In this document: positions 1 through 8,695 of the stretch, piece by piece | How the letters are laid out: every line of letters begins with the position of its first letter | Position numbering within the stretch: position 1 is the first letter of the stretch | NCBI RefSeq assembly: GCF_001267405.1 | Contig: NZ_CP012369.1 | Location: 2,336,402 to 2,400,401, forward strand | Source of the DNA: Moorella thermoacetica | GTDB lineage: Bacteria; Bacillota; DSM-521; Neomoorellales; Neomoorellaceae | DNA length: 64,000 bases | Reading direction: 5' to 3' | Notes under the pieces: model-generated | Databases searched by the model: none | What the model was told of the DNA's origin: nothing | The model's input: only the letters and a program-made list of their open reading frames with translations | Translations under genes and position numbers: made by a program

Positions 1-1296
1 GCCGATACGGTTGGCATAATTCCCGAGATCATCGCCATCAGGGGGGCCAGAACCTGCGCCCCGGGCAGCCGATGCGTTCAGGGCGTAATTGTTATTCTCA
101 GTCCCCGGACGGGTTTCCCTGGGGTCCATCACCGTGTGCACTGTCTCCCGCAGGTAGAGGATATCGCCGGTCACCGGCCGGCCTGCTGCATCCCGCACCA
201 CCTCGGCCTCTTCGAACCCTTGAAAATGGCGCAAGGCCCGGATGAACTCCGGGTCGTCCAGTAACTGGCGCGCCCGCTGCCAGGCCGTATCCGTGTCCAG
301 GGCCCCTGGCGCCATATCCCCGGGATAGGCATCATGCCCCCGGTCGCGGCCGTTGGCCCGGCCGTCGACGTTAAAGATAAGGAGGGCATTAACCCACCAC
401 TCCGGGCTTCCCGGCCCGTCCTGGGCGGCGTTGAGGGGTTTCAGGGCAAAGCCCAGGGGGCCATATTTATCGTTAAAAGCGGTAACCACCGGGTCGCTTA
501 TGTAAACTTTTTTACCGCCGTAGGCCCCCCATACCCCTTTTGCTCGTTGAAAAACCATATCCGGGTAGCGGCCCGGCCGAACCCCCTTCACCTTAAACAT
601 CAAAGTAGCCGCTTGCTGGCGCGGGCGGAGGTCGCTGCTGCCATTCAGAAAATCTCTGGTCAGGAGTTCGGCCGGCCAGTCCGCCCGGCCCACCGTCACC
701 CCGGCCTGGCTCAGGCGGCTGAGCCTGCCGTCCTCGGAGGCGTCAACAAATATCGGCGCCGCCAGGATTTCTTTCCCGCTACCCCAGGCGATGGTCCCGG
801 TCGCATCACGTTGCAGTTCCCGCAATGCCAGGGCGCGCAGGCGGCCACGCCGGTCCTTCCGGACGGCGGTTATGTCCATAGCCCAGTAAGTTTTGAGGTT
901 CGGCAGCCTTCCCAGGTCCGCGGCAATCCGCGCCGCAAGATCTGCCGTGCGGTAAAAAGGACCTACCGCTTTCAACCAGTGGGCAAATGAGCCCCCCTGG
1001 GCCAGCTTCCCGTCCCGGTCCCAGTAGCGCAGGTCCCAGAAGTTCTGGCCGCCCACCGTAGCCAGGCCGCCGTACTCGCGGCCGGGGTAGGGGACCACCA
1101 GGGCCACCTGCTTGTCCGGCGCCGCGACCGCGGCTTTCCAGGCCGCCGCGCACCCGGCCAGGCCGCCGCCATAGACAACAATATCCGCCTGCACCACCGG
1201 CGCTGTCAGGGGCCAGCCCTCGGGCCTGCTCCCCGTACCGGAGAGAGTTAACATAAAGCAGAAAACGATAAAAAATAACAATAACCGTTTCCCCAT
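1..1296 (-). CDS. Secreted FAD-dependent oxidoreductase, partial (runs off window)
   Basis: An uninterrupted reading frame of 432 codons starts at ATG 1296 and leaves the window at base 1. The N-terminus has a basic start and a hydrophobic stretch (residues about 5-20), suggesting a signal peptide. Then comes a beta strand and GGGLAG (residues 43-48), the dinucleotide-binding motif of the FAD_oxidored family. Downstream segments such as VDASEDGRLSRLSQAG also fit that family, whose members are predicted flavin oxidoreductases of mostly unknown substrate. It is probably exported and anchored or periplasm-like; that is inference. The C-terminus is missing because of the window edge, not decay. 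No neighbouring gene clarifies the substrate. Confidence 0.85.
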   Translation of the reverse strand, partial: MGKRLLLFFIVFCFMLTLSGTGSRPEGWPLTAPVVQADIVVYGGGLAGCAAAWKAAVAAPDKQVALVVPYPGREYGGLATVGGQNFWDLRYWDRDGKLAQGGSFAHWLKAVGPFYRTADLAARIAADLGRLPNLKTYWAMDITAVRKDRRGRLRALALRELQRDATGTIAWGSGKEILAAPIFVDASEDGRLSRLSQAGVTVGRADWPAELLTRDFLNGSSDLRPRQQAATLMFKVKGVRPGRYPDMVFQRAKGVWGAYGGKKVYISDPVVTAFNDKYGPLGFALKPLNAAQDGPGSPEWWVNALLIFNVDGRANGRDRGHDAYPGDMAPGALDTDTAWQRARQLLDDPEFIRALRHFQGFEEAEVVRDAAGRPVTGDILYLRETVHTVMDPRETRPGTENNNYALNASAARGAGSGPPDGDDLGNYANRIG

Positions 1297-1429
1297 CAGT
1301 TAATTCCCAGTCGTTTTTTTATAGTTATCATAAAATGATTCAAATCACCAAGATCGGCCTTTAATCCCGGATGACCTCAGCATCAAGTCGAGCATTATGA
1401 CTTCGGTATCGGCAGCGATTGAGATACTC

Positions 1430-1747
1430 CTATATCCCTAAAAATTTACCAATACCATAAATGAATTCTACCAGGTCGCCCAGGCCGGTTTGTAAGTGTT
1501 TATACACCAGGCGGCGGTCAATGTCCATGTATTCATGGGCAAGGATGTTACGAAAACGTACCGCCCCAGACAGCTTCCGGGCTAGTTCTTGTGAAATGGG
1601 TATGTCGGCATAGGTTTCCGGTTCGGGTAAATCCATGGCGCTGATAATATGATTGCCAATATCCATAATGCAGGTAATGGCCAGTTCCAGATCCCTTTCT
1701 ACCGTAGAATAAATTTGATGGTTATGCAGGAATTCGTCAAGGCTCAC
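1430..1747 (-). CDS. HepT-like RNase toxin (DUF86), N-terminally short, no adjacent MntA
   Basis: This 105-residue protein has the HepT/DUF86 signature: the RNILAHEY segment (Rx4-6H RNase motif plus the tyrosine that MntA AMPylates) near residue 70. HepT proteins are usually about 130-145 residues. Here the frame starts at GTG 1747, is open for only seven codons upstream, then meets TAA, so the first 20-25 family residues are absent. No nucleotidyltransferase partner lies next to it; the nearest MntA is at 3890-4234 with its own HepT. It may be a solitary or partly decayed toxin. The following 180 bases upstream hold no better N-terminus in another frame. Confidence 0.7.
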   Translation of the reverse strand: MSLDEFLHNHQIYSTVERDLELAITCIMDIGNHIISAMDLPEPETYADIPISQELARKLSGAVRFRNILAHEYMDIDRRLVYKHLQTGLGDLVEFIYGIGKFLGI

Positions 1748-1933
1748 GTTTTGATATTCCTTTAACCCTTAATAAGCAACAAAATAGCCAAGGAACCTTG
1801 TCCTGGAATTAACAGGCAGGCTTGTTCCATAAATAGCCCGGGAAGCGCAAAAAATCCTTGCTTTAAGCTGGCAAATGTAGTCTAATTTAATTGATTAACT
1901 TAAATTGCCGGTGTTTCAGGAGGTTTGTCGATA

Positions 1934-3358
1934 ATGATTAATCCCATCGTCTTTCAGCAAGTTTACCAGCGAAACAGCGAATTGTTAATCTACCAGGACC
2001 TGACCCGCGATGGGGTCATTGCCGCCTTTCTTGAAGTGTGCCGGCAGCTGGGCAACCCGGAAGTAAACCGCCAGGCCCTGGCCGCCGCCTGCCGCCACTT
2101 TTTCAAGCTGCTGGCCAATGCTACCGAGCTTTACCGGGGCACCCTTACCGGCGACCCCTGGCAGAACTACCTGCTGGATCGCCTCATTGAAGCTGAAAAT
2201 ACCTTTACCATCAAGGCCGGGGAGCAGGGCTGGAATAGTATGGGCGCCGCCCTTAAGGACGCTGTCCGCCAGGACCTGCGCGCCCTGCAGGCCCTGGCCG
2301 GGCTGGCCCCGGCTGCCTATACGGCCGCTCTTTCGTACCTGGTCGCCCCGTCAGGCAGCAACACAGCGTTTCCAGCAGGTGATACTCCAGGGGCTCTGTC
2401 CAATAAAGACACGGCAAACTCAAGCCCTATTCCCGACTGGGCAGGGCTGCGACCACTGGAACTTCCTGGCCCGGTGCGGCCGGTAGAGGCGGCCCGCCGG
2501 CAGCTAAAGGAGAAATTACTTGCCATACCTGATTGGGGCGCCGAAGGCCTGGAGCTCCTGGCCGATTATTATCACACCCACGGCGCGGGCATCTTCGGCG
2601 CCTGCTGGGCCTTCCGCTGGGACCGCGGCCCCGCAGGCGGCAGGCTCGAATGTATCGACCATCCCGACCCCATTACCCTGGCCGACCTGGTGGGCTACGA
2701 GGCCGAGCGCCAGGAGGTCATTCACAATACCGAGAAATTTCTGCGCGGCCTGCCGGCCGTCAACATCCTCCTCTACGGCGCCCGGGGCACCGGCAAGTCG
2801 TCGACAGTCAAGGCCCTCCTGCACGCCTACGGTTCCCGGGGTCTCAGGCTTATAGAGCTGCCCAAAAAGTACCTGGGCGACTACCAGGAGATACTAAAAA
2901 TCCTCATACCCCGGCCGCAGAAGTTTATCATCTTCATCGACGACCTTTCCTTTGAAGAGGACGAGGTGGAATATAAAGAACTGAAGGGCCTGCTGGAGGG
3001 GAGCCTGCAGGCGCGGCCGGCCAACGTCCTGGTCTACGCAACTTCCAACCGCCGCCACCTGGTGAAGGAACTCTTCGCTGACCGTACACCCAATCCGGCC
3101 GGAGGCGAGGTGCGCCTGCAGGACACCGTCCAGGAGAAACTCTCCCTGGCGGAGCGCTTCGGCCTCACCGTCGTCTTCCCAAGCCCGGACCAGGAACAGT
3201 ACCTGGCTATAGTCAGCGAGCTGGCCAGGAGAGCCGGCCTGGCAATGGAGCCTGCCGAGCTGCGCCGCCGCGCCCTGCAGTGGGCCCTCTACCAGAACGG
3301 CACATCCGGCCGCACCGCCAGGCAGTTCGTCGACTACCTCCGGGGCGAGCAGGAATAA
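1934..3358 (+). CDS. AAA-type ATPase, DUF815 family
   Basis: A protein of about 474 residues with a poorly conserved N-terminal half and a C-terminal P-loop ATPase domain. Walker A is GARGTGKSS (residues about 281-289) and Walker B is FIIFIDDL (about 333-340), followed by a long loop and the sensor-like YATSNRRHL. This is the DUF815 arrangement, a bacterial AAA family of uncharacterised role. ATG 1934 is preferred because the AGGAGG site at 1919-1923 is ten bases upstream. The TTG at 1925 would be only one base from it. It stands alone, convergent with the HepT/MntA pair that follows. Function is unknown. Confidence 0.88.
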   Translation: MINPIVFQQVYQRNSELLIYQDLTRDGVIAAFLEVCRQLGNPEVNRQALAAACRHFFKLLANATELYRGTLTGDPWQNYLLDRLIEAENTFTIKAGEQGWNSMGAALKDAVRQDLRALQALAGLAPAAYTAALSYLVAPSGSNTAFPAGDTPGALSNKDTANSSPIPDWAGLRPLELPGPVRPVEAARRQLKEKLLAIPDWGAEGLELLADYYHTHGAGIFGACWAFRWDRGPAGGRLECIDHPDPITLADLVGYEAERQEVIHNTEKFLRGLPAVNILLYGARGTGKSSTVKALLHAYGSRGLRLIELPKKYLGDYQEILKILIPRPQKFIIFIDDLSFEEDEVEYKELKGLLEGSLQARPANVLVYATSNRRHLVKELFADRTPNPAGGEVRLQDTVQEKLSLAERFGLTVVFPSPDQEQYLAIVSELARRAGLAMEPAELRRRALQWALYQNGTSGRTARQFVDYLRGEQE

Positions 3359-3365
3359 GAATTGG

Positions 3366-3893
3366 TTACACCTCGCTGCTGCTGTTAAGTCCGAGAATCC
3401 GGCGCATTCTAAGGGTAAACAGGTGGAGGTCCTTTTTGCAATCACTGGCCAGCTCCGGCAATCCCTCCAGGAGCTGGCGGATTTTATCCGCGTCCAGGCT
3501 AAAACCATAAATGTTACGGAAAACGTGCCTGAAGGCCCGGAGTTCGTCTAACTTACGGGCCGTTTCATTGTCCAGCAACGCCGGGCGTAAGCCCGGCACT
3601 TCCAGGGTCATTTGATCCAGCAGCTCTTTATGCTGTTGCTCGCCGGTAGGGACGGAACAATCAATATCCCGCGCTATAATTCTAAAAATCTTTTCTATAG
3701 CCGTATAGTAATCGTGCAAGATAGAACCTATTATCCGCAGGGAGGCTTCATCGGTGAGGCTGAAACCTCCCAGGGAATCGGCTTGAATCCTGGGGAATAA
3801 ATTGTACCGCGCCAATTCCCTTTCCAGCCTTTCCAGGTTGGCCACTTCTTTGCGAATACGGGCTTCCAGCAAAAGGTATTTTTCAGGGATCAA
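3366..3893 (-). CDS. hepT: HepT-like toxin of an MntA/HepT pair
   Basis: A mostly helical protein of about 175 residues. It carries an Rx4-6H-type motif (ELRAFRHVFRN, about residue 125), typical of the longer HepT-like HEPN RNases. It follows a nucleotidyltransferase gene, and the two overlap: TTG 3893 shares three bases with the MntA TGA stop (TTGA), which implies translational coupling. Longer starts further up would lie inside mntA. In type VII systems HepT is an RNA-cleaving toxin silenced by AMPylation by its partner. The protein is longer than classic HepT (about 135), but the pairing and motif support the call. Confidence 0.8.
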   Translation of the reverse strand: MIPEKYLLLEARIRKEVANLERLERELARYNLFPRIQADSLGGFSLTDEASLRIIGSILHDYYTAIEKIFRIIARDIDCSVPTGEQQHKELLDQMTLEVPGLRPALLDNETARKLDELRAFRHVFRNIYGFSLDADKIRQLLEGLPELASDCKKDLHLFTLRMRRILGLNSSSEV

Positions 3894-4234
3894 AGTTCCA
3901 CCCCTTCCCGGGCGACTTCTTCCTGTAAAGATGGCAGGGCGTCCTCGGCGCACACGATGCTGACGTCAAAGGGTGCGGCCAGGCGCCCGGCCCGGGCCAG
4001 CATCTGCCAGTAGGGGCCTTCAAAGCCCCTGATATATAGATCTATATCGGACATTTTCTGAAAATCGCCCCGGGCCAGGGAGCCATAGAGGATAACCTGC
4101 TGCACGCCGTAAACGTCCCGCAAAAAGGAGGCCACCTCCCGGGCCTTCTGCCAGGCAAGGGCCCGGCGCTTATCTAACTCTTCTTCGCGTTTTATGTCAA
4201 GAAGCCGCTTTAAGCGGGCAAATTCTTGCGTCAT
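3890..4234 (-). CDS. mntA: MntA-type nucleotidyltransferase antitoxin
   Basis: A 114-residue minimal nucleotidyltransferase. The family motif GSLARGDFQKMSDIDL (GSxARG followed by SDxD) sits at residues about 50-65 and supplies the nucleotide-binding glycine/serine and two metal-binding aspartates. In type VII toxin-antitoxin pairs such proteins transfer AMP to a tyrosine of HepT and so inactivate it. A GAGAGGAT Shine-Dalgarno lies just before ATG 4234. The stop codon overlaps the start of the downstream hepT. All visible motif residues are intact, so this pair is likely functional. Confidence 0.88.
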   Translation of the reverse strand: MTQEFARLKRLLDIKREEELDKRRALAWQKAREVASFLRDVYGVQQVILYGSLARGDFQKMSDIDLYIRGFEGPYWQMLARAGRLAAPFDVSIVCAEDALPSLQEEVAREGVEL

Positions 4235-4354
4235 ACTATCCTCTCCAGGGACACCCTGAAAGATACCAGAATCCCGCTGATAGGCTTAAAATTAACGCCC
4301 ACAGCAGATAACTATACTTCTATCCATGTCTTTTTTAGCTGAGCAATTTTTTAC

Positions 4355-4705
4355 CTAATCACTTATTTGTCTCTTAATGAACATCAATACCGAATTGAGA
4401 TCTATCTCTAATGATGGTTCTACCCTTTCTGATGAACCTATATGCTTATGATGAGGAAAGGTGGTAAGCTGATGCCAGTGAGGAGCATTGTCCCAGCGAA
4501 TAATAAGTTTTCCATATCTATCTGCCCAGTGATACGAATACTTCCGTTCAGAGCTAAAATTATAATCTTTTATGAAAAGCTTGCTCCCATCGATAAAAGT
4601 AATGGTTGCTTTTAAACGCTTACAATTGGTTTCCCGTTCAAAAAGTTCAACGGTATAAGTCTTAACAATGCTCTGGAAGGCTTTAAGGACATTAAGCATC
4701 CTCAA
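4355..4705 (-). CDS. TumE-family toxin (DUF6516)
   Basis: A 116-residue protein resembling the TumE/DUF6516 toxins. It has a beta-rich pattern with FIDGSKLFIKDY, a central YSYHWADRYGKLIIRWDNAPH segment and TFPHHKH, all characteristic of the family. It overlaps the upstream gene by 14 bases, as expected for a coupled toxin-antitoxin operon in which the antitoxin comes first. Biochemical activity of the family is not something the sequence shows. No disruption is visible. Confidence 0.8.
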   Translation of the reverse strand: MRMLNVLKAFQSIVKTYTVELFERETNCKRLKATITFIDGSKLFIKDYNFSSERKYSYHWADRYGKLIIRWDNAPHWHQLTTFPHHKHIGSSERVEPSLEIDLNSVLMFIKRQISD

Positions 4706-5012
4706 TCTCCTTTTTCTGGCGCATTAAATCTTCCAATGTTTCCTTTGCAAACCGCCAGTCCAGGAGATCGTCCTCATGTTCGAAATCCTCACCACCATTT
4801 TCATTAACCATGGCAGCAAACTTTTCAAAAGTCATACCATACTTTTTTTCGTAGTACGAGCATTCGGCTCGATATCGGTTTATCTTGCTTAAAATTAGGA
4901 GTAAAGCCTGCTCCTTAAGTGCTTCCCTCTCATTGGCAAACCCCATACTCCTAAGCACAGGACCTACCTTGCGTAAAAAATCGGCATCAAGATTAGCCTT
5001 TTCCTCATACAT
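4692..5012 (-). CDS. TumA-type antitoxin
   Basis: A protein of about 106 acidic, helical residues immediately upstream of and overlapping the TumE-like gene. Order, size and charge fit the TumA antitoxin partner. ATG 5012 is chosen over TTG 5039 because an AGAGGGGAAGG purine tract lies between the two and can serve as the ribosome site for the ATG. The family assignment rests mainly on context and on the pattern EREALKEQALLLILSKINRY, so it is less certain than the toxin call. Confidence 0.7.
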   Translation of the reverse strand: MYEEKANLDADFLRKVGPVLRSMGFANEREALKEQALLLILSKINRYRAECSYYEKKYGMTFEKFAAMVNENGGEDFEHEDDLLDWRFAKETLEDLMRQKKEIEDA

Positions 5013-5118
5013 GAAATTACCTTCCCCTCTCTTGACCAAAAATGTTTTACCAATAGTATTTCTTTACTTTACATCCTAACATTAGCCCATTATCCAGTCA
5101 ATCCCGTCTGGACTAACA

Positions 5119-6318
5119 TTACTCCACTGTCACTGCCATCTTATCCTGCAGCACGCCTACGTTGGTCACGGCCACCTGCTCGCCGGCCTGCAGCCCCTTA
5201 AGTATCATCACCTGTTCATCGTTTTTCAGGCCCAGAACAACCTGCCGCCGCTCTACCGTGCCGTTCTTAACCACAAAGACATAATCCTGGCCGTTGTCTG
5301 TGCAAACAGCAGCAAGGGGTACAACGACGCCCTCCGGGGCCGCCAGCTTAAATACGGCCCGGGCCGTCATGCCGGCCTTCAGCTCGCCCGGGTTGGGCAG
5401 GCTGATCTCCACCGGGAAACGCTGGCCGGTGGTAGCCGCCACCGGGCCCACCTGGGTCACCGTGCCGGTAAACTCCCGGCCCGGCAGGGCGTCCAGGGTG
5501 ACTGTCACCTTCTGTCCCGTTGACAGCAGGGGGACTGCCTCCTGGCCGACTGTCCCCTGGAGCTTCAGGGTGGAAGTATCGGCGATGGTCAGCAGGGGCT
5601 GGGGGCTCGTGGGTGCGGCCATTTCACCGGGATTTATGTTCCGGTTGGTGACAACACCGGTGATGGGACTGGTGATGCTGGCATTACTCATATTTACTTT
5701 AATAATGTTGACCGCCGCTTCAGCCTGGGCCAAACCGGACCCGGATGCGGTTTCATATTGTTTTTGGGCGGCCTCATACTGTTTGTTGGCAGCCTCATAG
5801 CCATTTTTAGCCTGGTCCAACTTGGTCTGGGCATCGTCCAGCTGGCTCTGGGACGCCGCGCCGGCATCTGCCAGGGCTTTAATACGATCGTAGTACTTCT
5901 GGGCGGCATCCAATGCGACCTTGGCATTGGCTATAGCGACGCGGGCTGAATCCATACCGATGCGCGCCTGTTCCGCCTGATCCTGGACACTGCGAACGGC
6001 AGCCTCGGCCTGCTGGAGCTGGGCCTGGAGCTCCTTGGTATCAATCTCCACCAGGACCTGGCCGGCCCGCACCCGGTCGCCGACATCAGCTTTCACGGCC
6101 GTCACCTGACCGGACAGTTTGCTGACCACATTGGCCGTCCGGGCCGGCACCAGGGCGCCGGTTACCTCTACCGTCGCCGCCATCTTCCCCTTGCTGGCGG
6201 CGACAGCCTTAACAGTCACCTGGTCGCTGGCCCCGGCCCTGGCGCCGCAACCGGCGACACCCAGGGCCAGAACACCTACAAGCAAAAGGGCTACCACCCT
6301 TTTCCCCCACATTGGCAT
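5119..6318 (-). CDS. HlyD/RND-type membrane-fusion adaptor lipoprotein
   Basis: A 399-residue efflux adaptor. The N-terminus has a hydrophobic signal ending in VAGC, a lipobox, so it is probably a lipoprotein. A biotinyl-lipoyl half-domain (GDRVRAGQVLVEID) leads into an Ala/Gln-rich coiled-coil hairpin (about residues 80-200). The second lipoyl half (ITSPITGVVTNRNINPGEM), a beta-barrel (VTLDALPGREFTGTV) and a C-terminal membrane-proximal domain follow. It is the last gene of the marR-emrB-emrA-adaptor series on the minus strand, 56 bases after the EmrA-like gene. It presumably couples a pump to an envelope conduit. Confidence 0.9.
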   Translation of the reverse strand: MPMWGKRVVALLLVGVLALGVAGCGARAGASDQVTVKAVAASKGKMAATVEVTGALVPARTANVVSKLSGQVTAVKADVGDRVRAGQVLVEIDTKELQAQLQQAEAAVRSVQDQAEQARIGMDSARVAIANAKVALDAAQKYYDRIKALADAGAASQSQLDDAQTKLDQAKNGYEAANKQYEAAQKQYETASGSGLAQAEAAVNIIKVNMSNASITSPITGVVTNRNINPGEMAAPTSPQPLLTIADTSTLKLQGTVGQEAVPLLSTGQKVTVTLDALPGREFTGTVTQVGPVAATTGQRFPVEISLPNPGELKAGMTARAVFKLAAPEGVVVPLAAVCTDNGQDYVFVVKNGTVERRQVVLGLKNDEQVMILKGLQAGEQVAVTNVGVLQDKMAVTVE

Positions 6319-6374
6319 AGCTTGCTCCCCTCCACAATGAATAACTTGCCGTTCAACCGCATATTTTCCCGTAA

Positions 6375-7070
6375 TTATCTAATATGAATGCGTACCGTGG
6401 CATTCATCCCCGGCAGCAGCTTAACATCGCTGGCATCCAGGAGCTGGATTTTTACCGGTATGACCTGGGTCACCTTGGTATAATTCCCATTGGAGTTCTG
6501 GGCCGGGAGCAGGGAAAAGACCGAAGTCGTCGCCCGGCCGATACTGGTCACCCGGCCGCTGAAATGACGGTCCGGGAAGGCATCAATAGTAACATCCACT
6601 ACCTGACCGACCTTGACCTTTTCGATGACGGTTTCTTTAATATTAGCGCTGATATACAGGTGTTCAGTATCGGCGATGATAGCCAGGGCCATGCCAGGAG
6701 CCGCCATCTCCCCGACCAGGGCCTTAGACTGGATCACCTGGCCGTCGATGGGAGACTTAATCTCAGCCTTCTGGGCCATGACACCGGCTGCCGTTCCTAG
6801 AGCCTGGGGGTTGACGGCGCTGGAAGTCAGGGAAGATTCCAGGTCCTGGCGGCCCAGGACCTGACCGGCTTTAACCTCATCGCCTTCCTGGACGCGCCAT
6901 TCCAAAAGCTTACCCGCTATTTCCGGGCTCACCGTCACTGTGTCGGCCGCCACCCGGGCGTCGTCGGTACTGGCAAAATTAAGATTTTCGTAGTAGTAAT
7001 AAAAGGCAATGGCACCGGCACCAGCCAGGGCCAAAACGAGTACCAGGATGACTACTAACCTCCTTGACAA
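6375..7070 (-). CDS. Short EmrA-like membrane-fusion adaptor
   Basis: A 231-residue HlyD-family protein with one N-terminal membrane segment (residues about 5-27). Lipoyl halves (WRVQEGDEVKAGQVLGRQD and IKSPIDGQVIQSKALVGEM) and a beta-barrel domain ending in the typical GMNATVRI follow. Only about 25 residues separate the two lipoyl halves, so the long coiled-coil hairpin of Gram-negative EmrA (about 390 residues) is missing. It lies 20 bases after the MFS gene, in the order typical of EmrAB operons reversed. The short form fits a cell without an outer membrane. Confidence 0.88.
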   Translation of the reverse strand: MSRRLVVILVLVLALAGAGAIAFYYYYENLNFASTDDARVAADTVTVSPEIAGKLLEWRVQEGDEVKAGQVLGRQDLESSLTSSAVNPQALGTAAGVMAQKAEIKSPIDGQVIQSKALVGEMAAPGMALAIIADTEHLYISANIKETVIEKVKVGQVVDVTIDAFPDRHFSGRVTSIGRATTSVFSLLPAQNSNGNYTKVTQVIPVKIQLLDASDVKLLPGMNATVRIHIR

Positions 7071-7090
7071 CTACCGCTCACTCCTCTCAT

Positions 7091-8695
7091 TTACTCGCCG
7101 CCGCCAAAGCCCGGCCGGGCGCCGCCAGGCCCTTTTTGGAGGAAAAAGGCCGGGAGGACGCCGGCCAGGGCAAAACCGGTCATCACGACAAAAATGTCGT
7201 CAATACCTCGTATAAAAGCCGCCTGGGACACCAGTCCTGCCAGATAAGTGGTACCCAGGCTCTTCACCTGGGTCGCTGCCGACCCGCTCCCCAGGTAGAG
7301 AGCCACCTGCTGGAAAAAGGCCGTAACGGCCGGGTTGTCCGCTGTGATCTGGCTTGCTAGCTGCGTAGCGTGCAGGGCCGTACGGTGATTTAAAATCGAG
7401 GTCAAGATGGCTATCCCGAAAGAACCCGACACCCGGTTGATAATATTGGTCATGGCCGAAGCCCGGCCTACCAGTTCTGGCGGCAGCCCCGCCAGGGCCG
7501 CCGTCTGGGCCGGCATGGAGGCAAAAGACATGCTAACGCTCCGCAGGATCAGCCAGGTAATGATGACCCTGTCGGGGGTAACGATATCTAAGAAGTGAAA
7601 GAGATAGGTTGTTATCGCCAGCACTACCAGCCCGGTCACCGCCATCAGGCGGGGGCCGATGCGGTCGTAGAGGCGGCCGGTTACCGGCATCATCAGCGCC
7701 GAGGCCAGGGCGCCGGGCATGGACAGCAGACCCGTTTCCATAGCTCCCAGGCCGCGGACGGTCTGGAGAAAAAGGGGGACGTAGAAAATGCCGCCAAAAA
7801 GGCCAATGGTGGTTACCACCACCATGAGATTGGCCAGGGTAAAGGCCGGATAGCGGAATACCCTCAGCTCCAGGAGGGGGTTGGCACAGGTAAGTTCCAG
7901 GTAAATAAAGAGGCCGAGGGAAACCGCGCTGGTGTAAAACAGGAAGACGGTGGCTTCTGAGGTCCAGCCCCAGTCCGCGCCCTTGCTCAGGGCCAGGAGG
8001 AGGGTAAAAAGGCCTACCGCCGCCGTTACGGCCCCCCCGATATCCAGCCTGCCCGCTTCGGCAGCCGGGAAATCTGGCAGGAGGACCAGGGAAAGCAGCA
8101 CCCCCAGCACCCCGATGGGCAGATTAATGGTAAAAATCCAGCGCCAGTCAACATACTCCACCAGGTAGCCGCCCAGGGTCGGCCCGATGGCCGGCGCCAC
8201 AAAGAGGGCAATCCCCAGCACTCCCATGGCGCTGCCAATTCTTTCCCGCGGTACCATACGATAAATCATGGCCATGGTAGTGGGCATGATCAAACCGCCG
8301 CCCAGGGCCTGGACCACCCGGGCCGCGATGAGGGAATCGACGTTCCAGCTCAAGGTGCACAGGAGTGACCCGAAGGTAAATATAACCAGAGCGATGACGT
8401 ATAACTTTTTGAAGCCCAGCTTGTCACCCAGCCAGCCGCTTAAGGGGACAATAACCCCCAGCGCTAGCATGTAAATGGTGACCACCCACTCGACCGTGCT
8501 GGTATCGGTATTAAAAACATGCATGATGGTCGGGATGGCCACATTGACGATGCTGGAGTCCAGGATGGACATAAAAGCCCCGATGAGGGCCACCAGGACG
8601 GGGATAATCCAGGAGCCCTGTACCTCGCCGTCGGCTGCCGGCAGGCCTGCTCCTGCCCCCGATTGTTCCCTTTCATGATCGGCCAAAACTTTCAC
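7091..8695 (-). CDS. EmrB/QacA-type drug:proton antiporter (DHA2 MFS, 14 TM)
   Basis: A 534-residue MFS protein of the DHA2 family. The pattern includes LDSSIVNVAIPTI in the first helix, WVVTIYMLALGVIVPLSGWLGDKLGFKK (motif A region) and a motif C-like GPTLGGYL after helix 4. Length and the number of hydrophobic segments fit 14 helices. Its start (GTG 8695) overlaps the end of the MarR gene by 23 bases, suggesting coupled translation. With the adaptor genes after it, it should form an inner-membrane drug exporter, probably repressed by the adjacent MarR protein. Confidence 0.93.
   Translation of the reverse strand: MKVLADHEREQSGAGAGLPAADGEVQGSWIIPVLVALIGAFMSILDSSIVNVAIPTIMHVFNTDTSTVEWVVTIYMLALGVIVPLSGWLGDKLGFKKLYVIALVIFTFGSLLCTLSWNVDSLIAARVVQALGGGLIMPTTMAMIYRMVPRERIGSAMGVLGIALFVAPAIGPTLGGYLVEYVDWRWIFTINLPIGVLGVLLSLVLLPDFPAAEAGRLDIGGAVTAAVGLFTLLLALSKGADWGWTSEATVFLFYTSAVSLGLFIYLELTCANPLLELRVFRYPAFTLANLMVVVTTIGLFGGIFYVPLFLQTVRGLGAMETGLLSMPGALASALMMPVTGRLYDRIGPRLMAVTGLVVLAITTYLFHFLDIVTPDRVIITWLILRSVSMSFASMPAQTAALAGLPPELVGRASAMTNIINRVSGSFGIAILTSILNHRTALHATQLASQITADNPAVTAFFQQVALYLGSGSAATQVKSLGTTYLAGLVSQAAFIRGIDDIFVVMTGFALAGVLPAFFLQKGPGGARPGFGGGE

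Noticed and set aside
334-990. Plus-strand frame of 218 codons near the left edge
   Set aside because: It lies fully antisense to the FAD oxidoreductase frame, which reads through with family motifs. No family resemblance on the plus strand.
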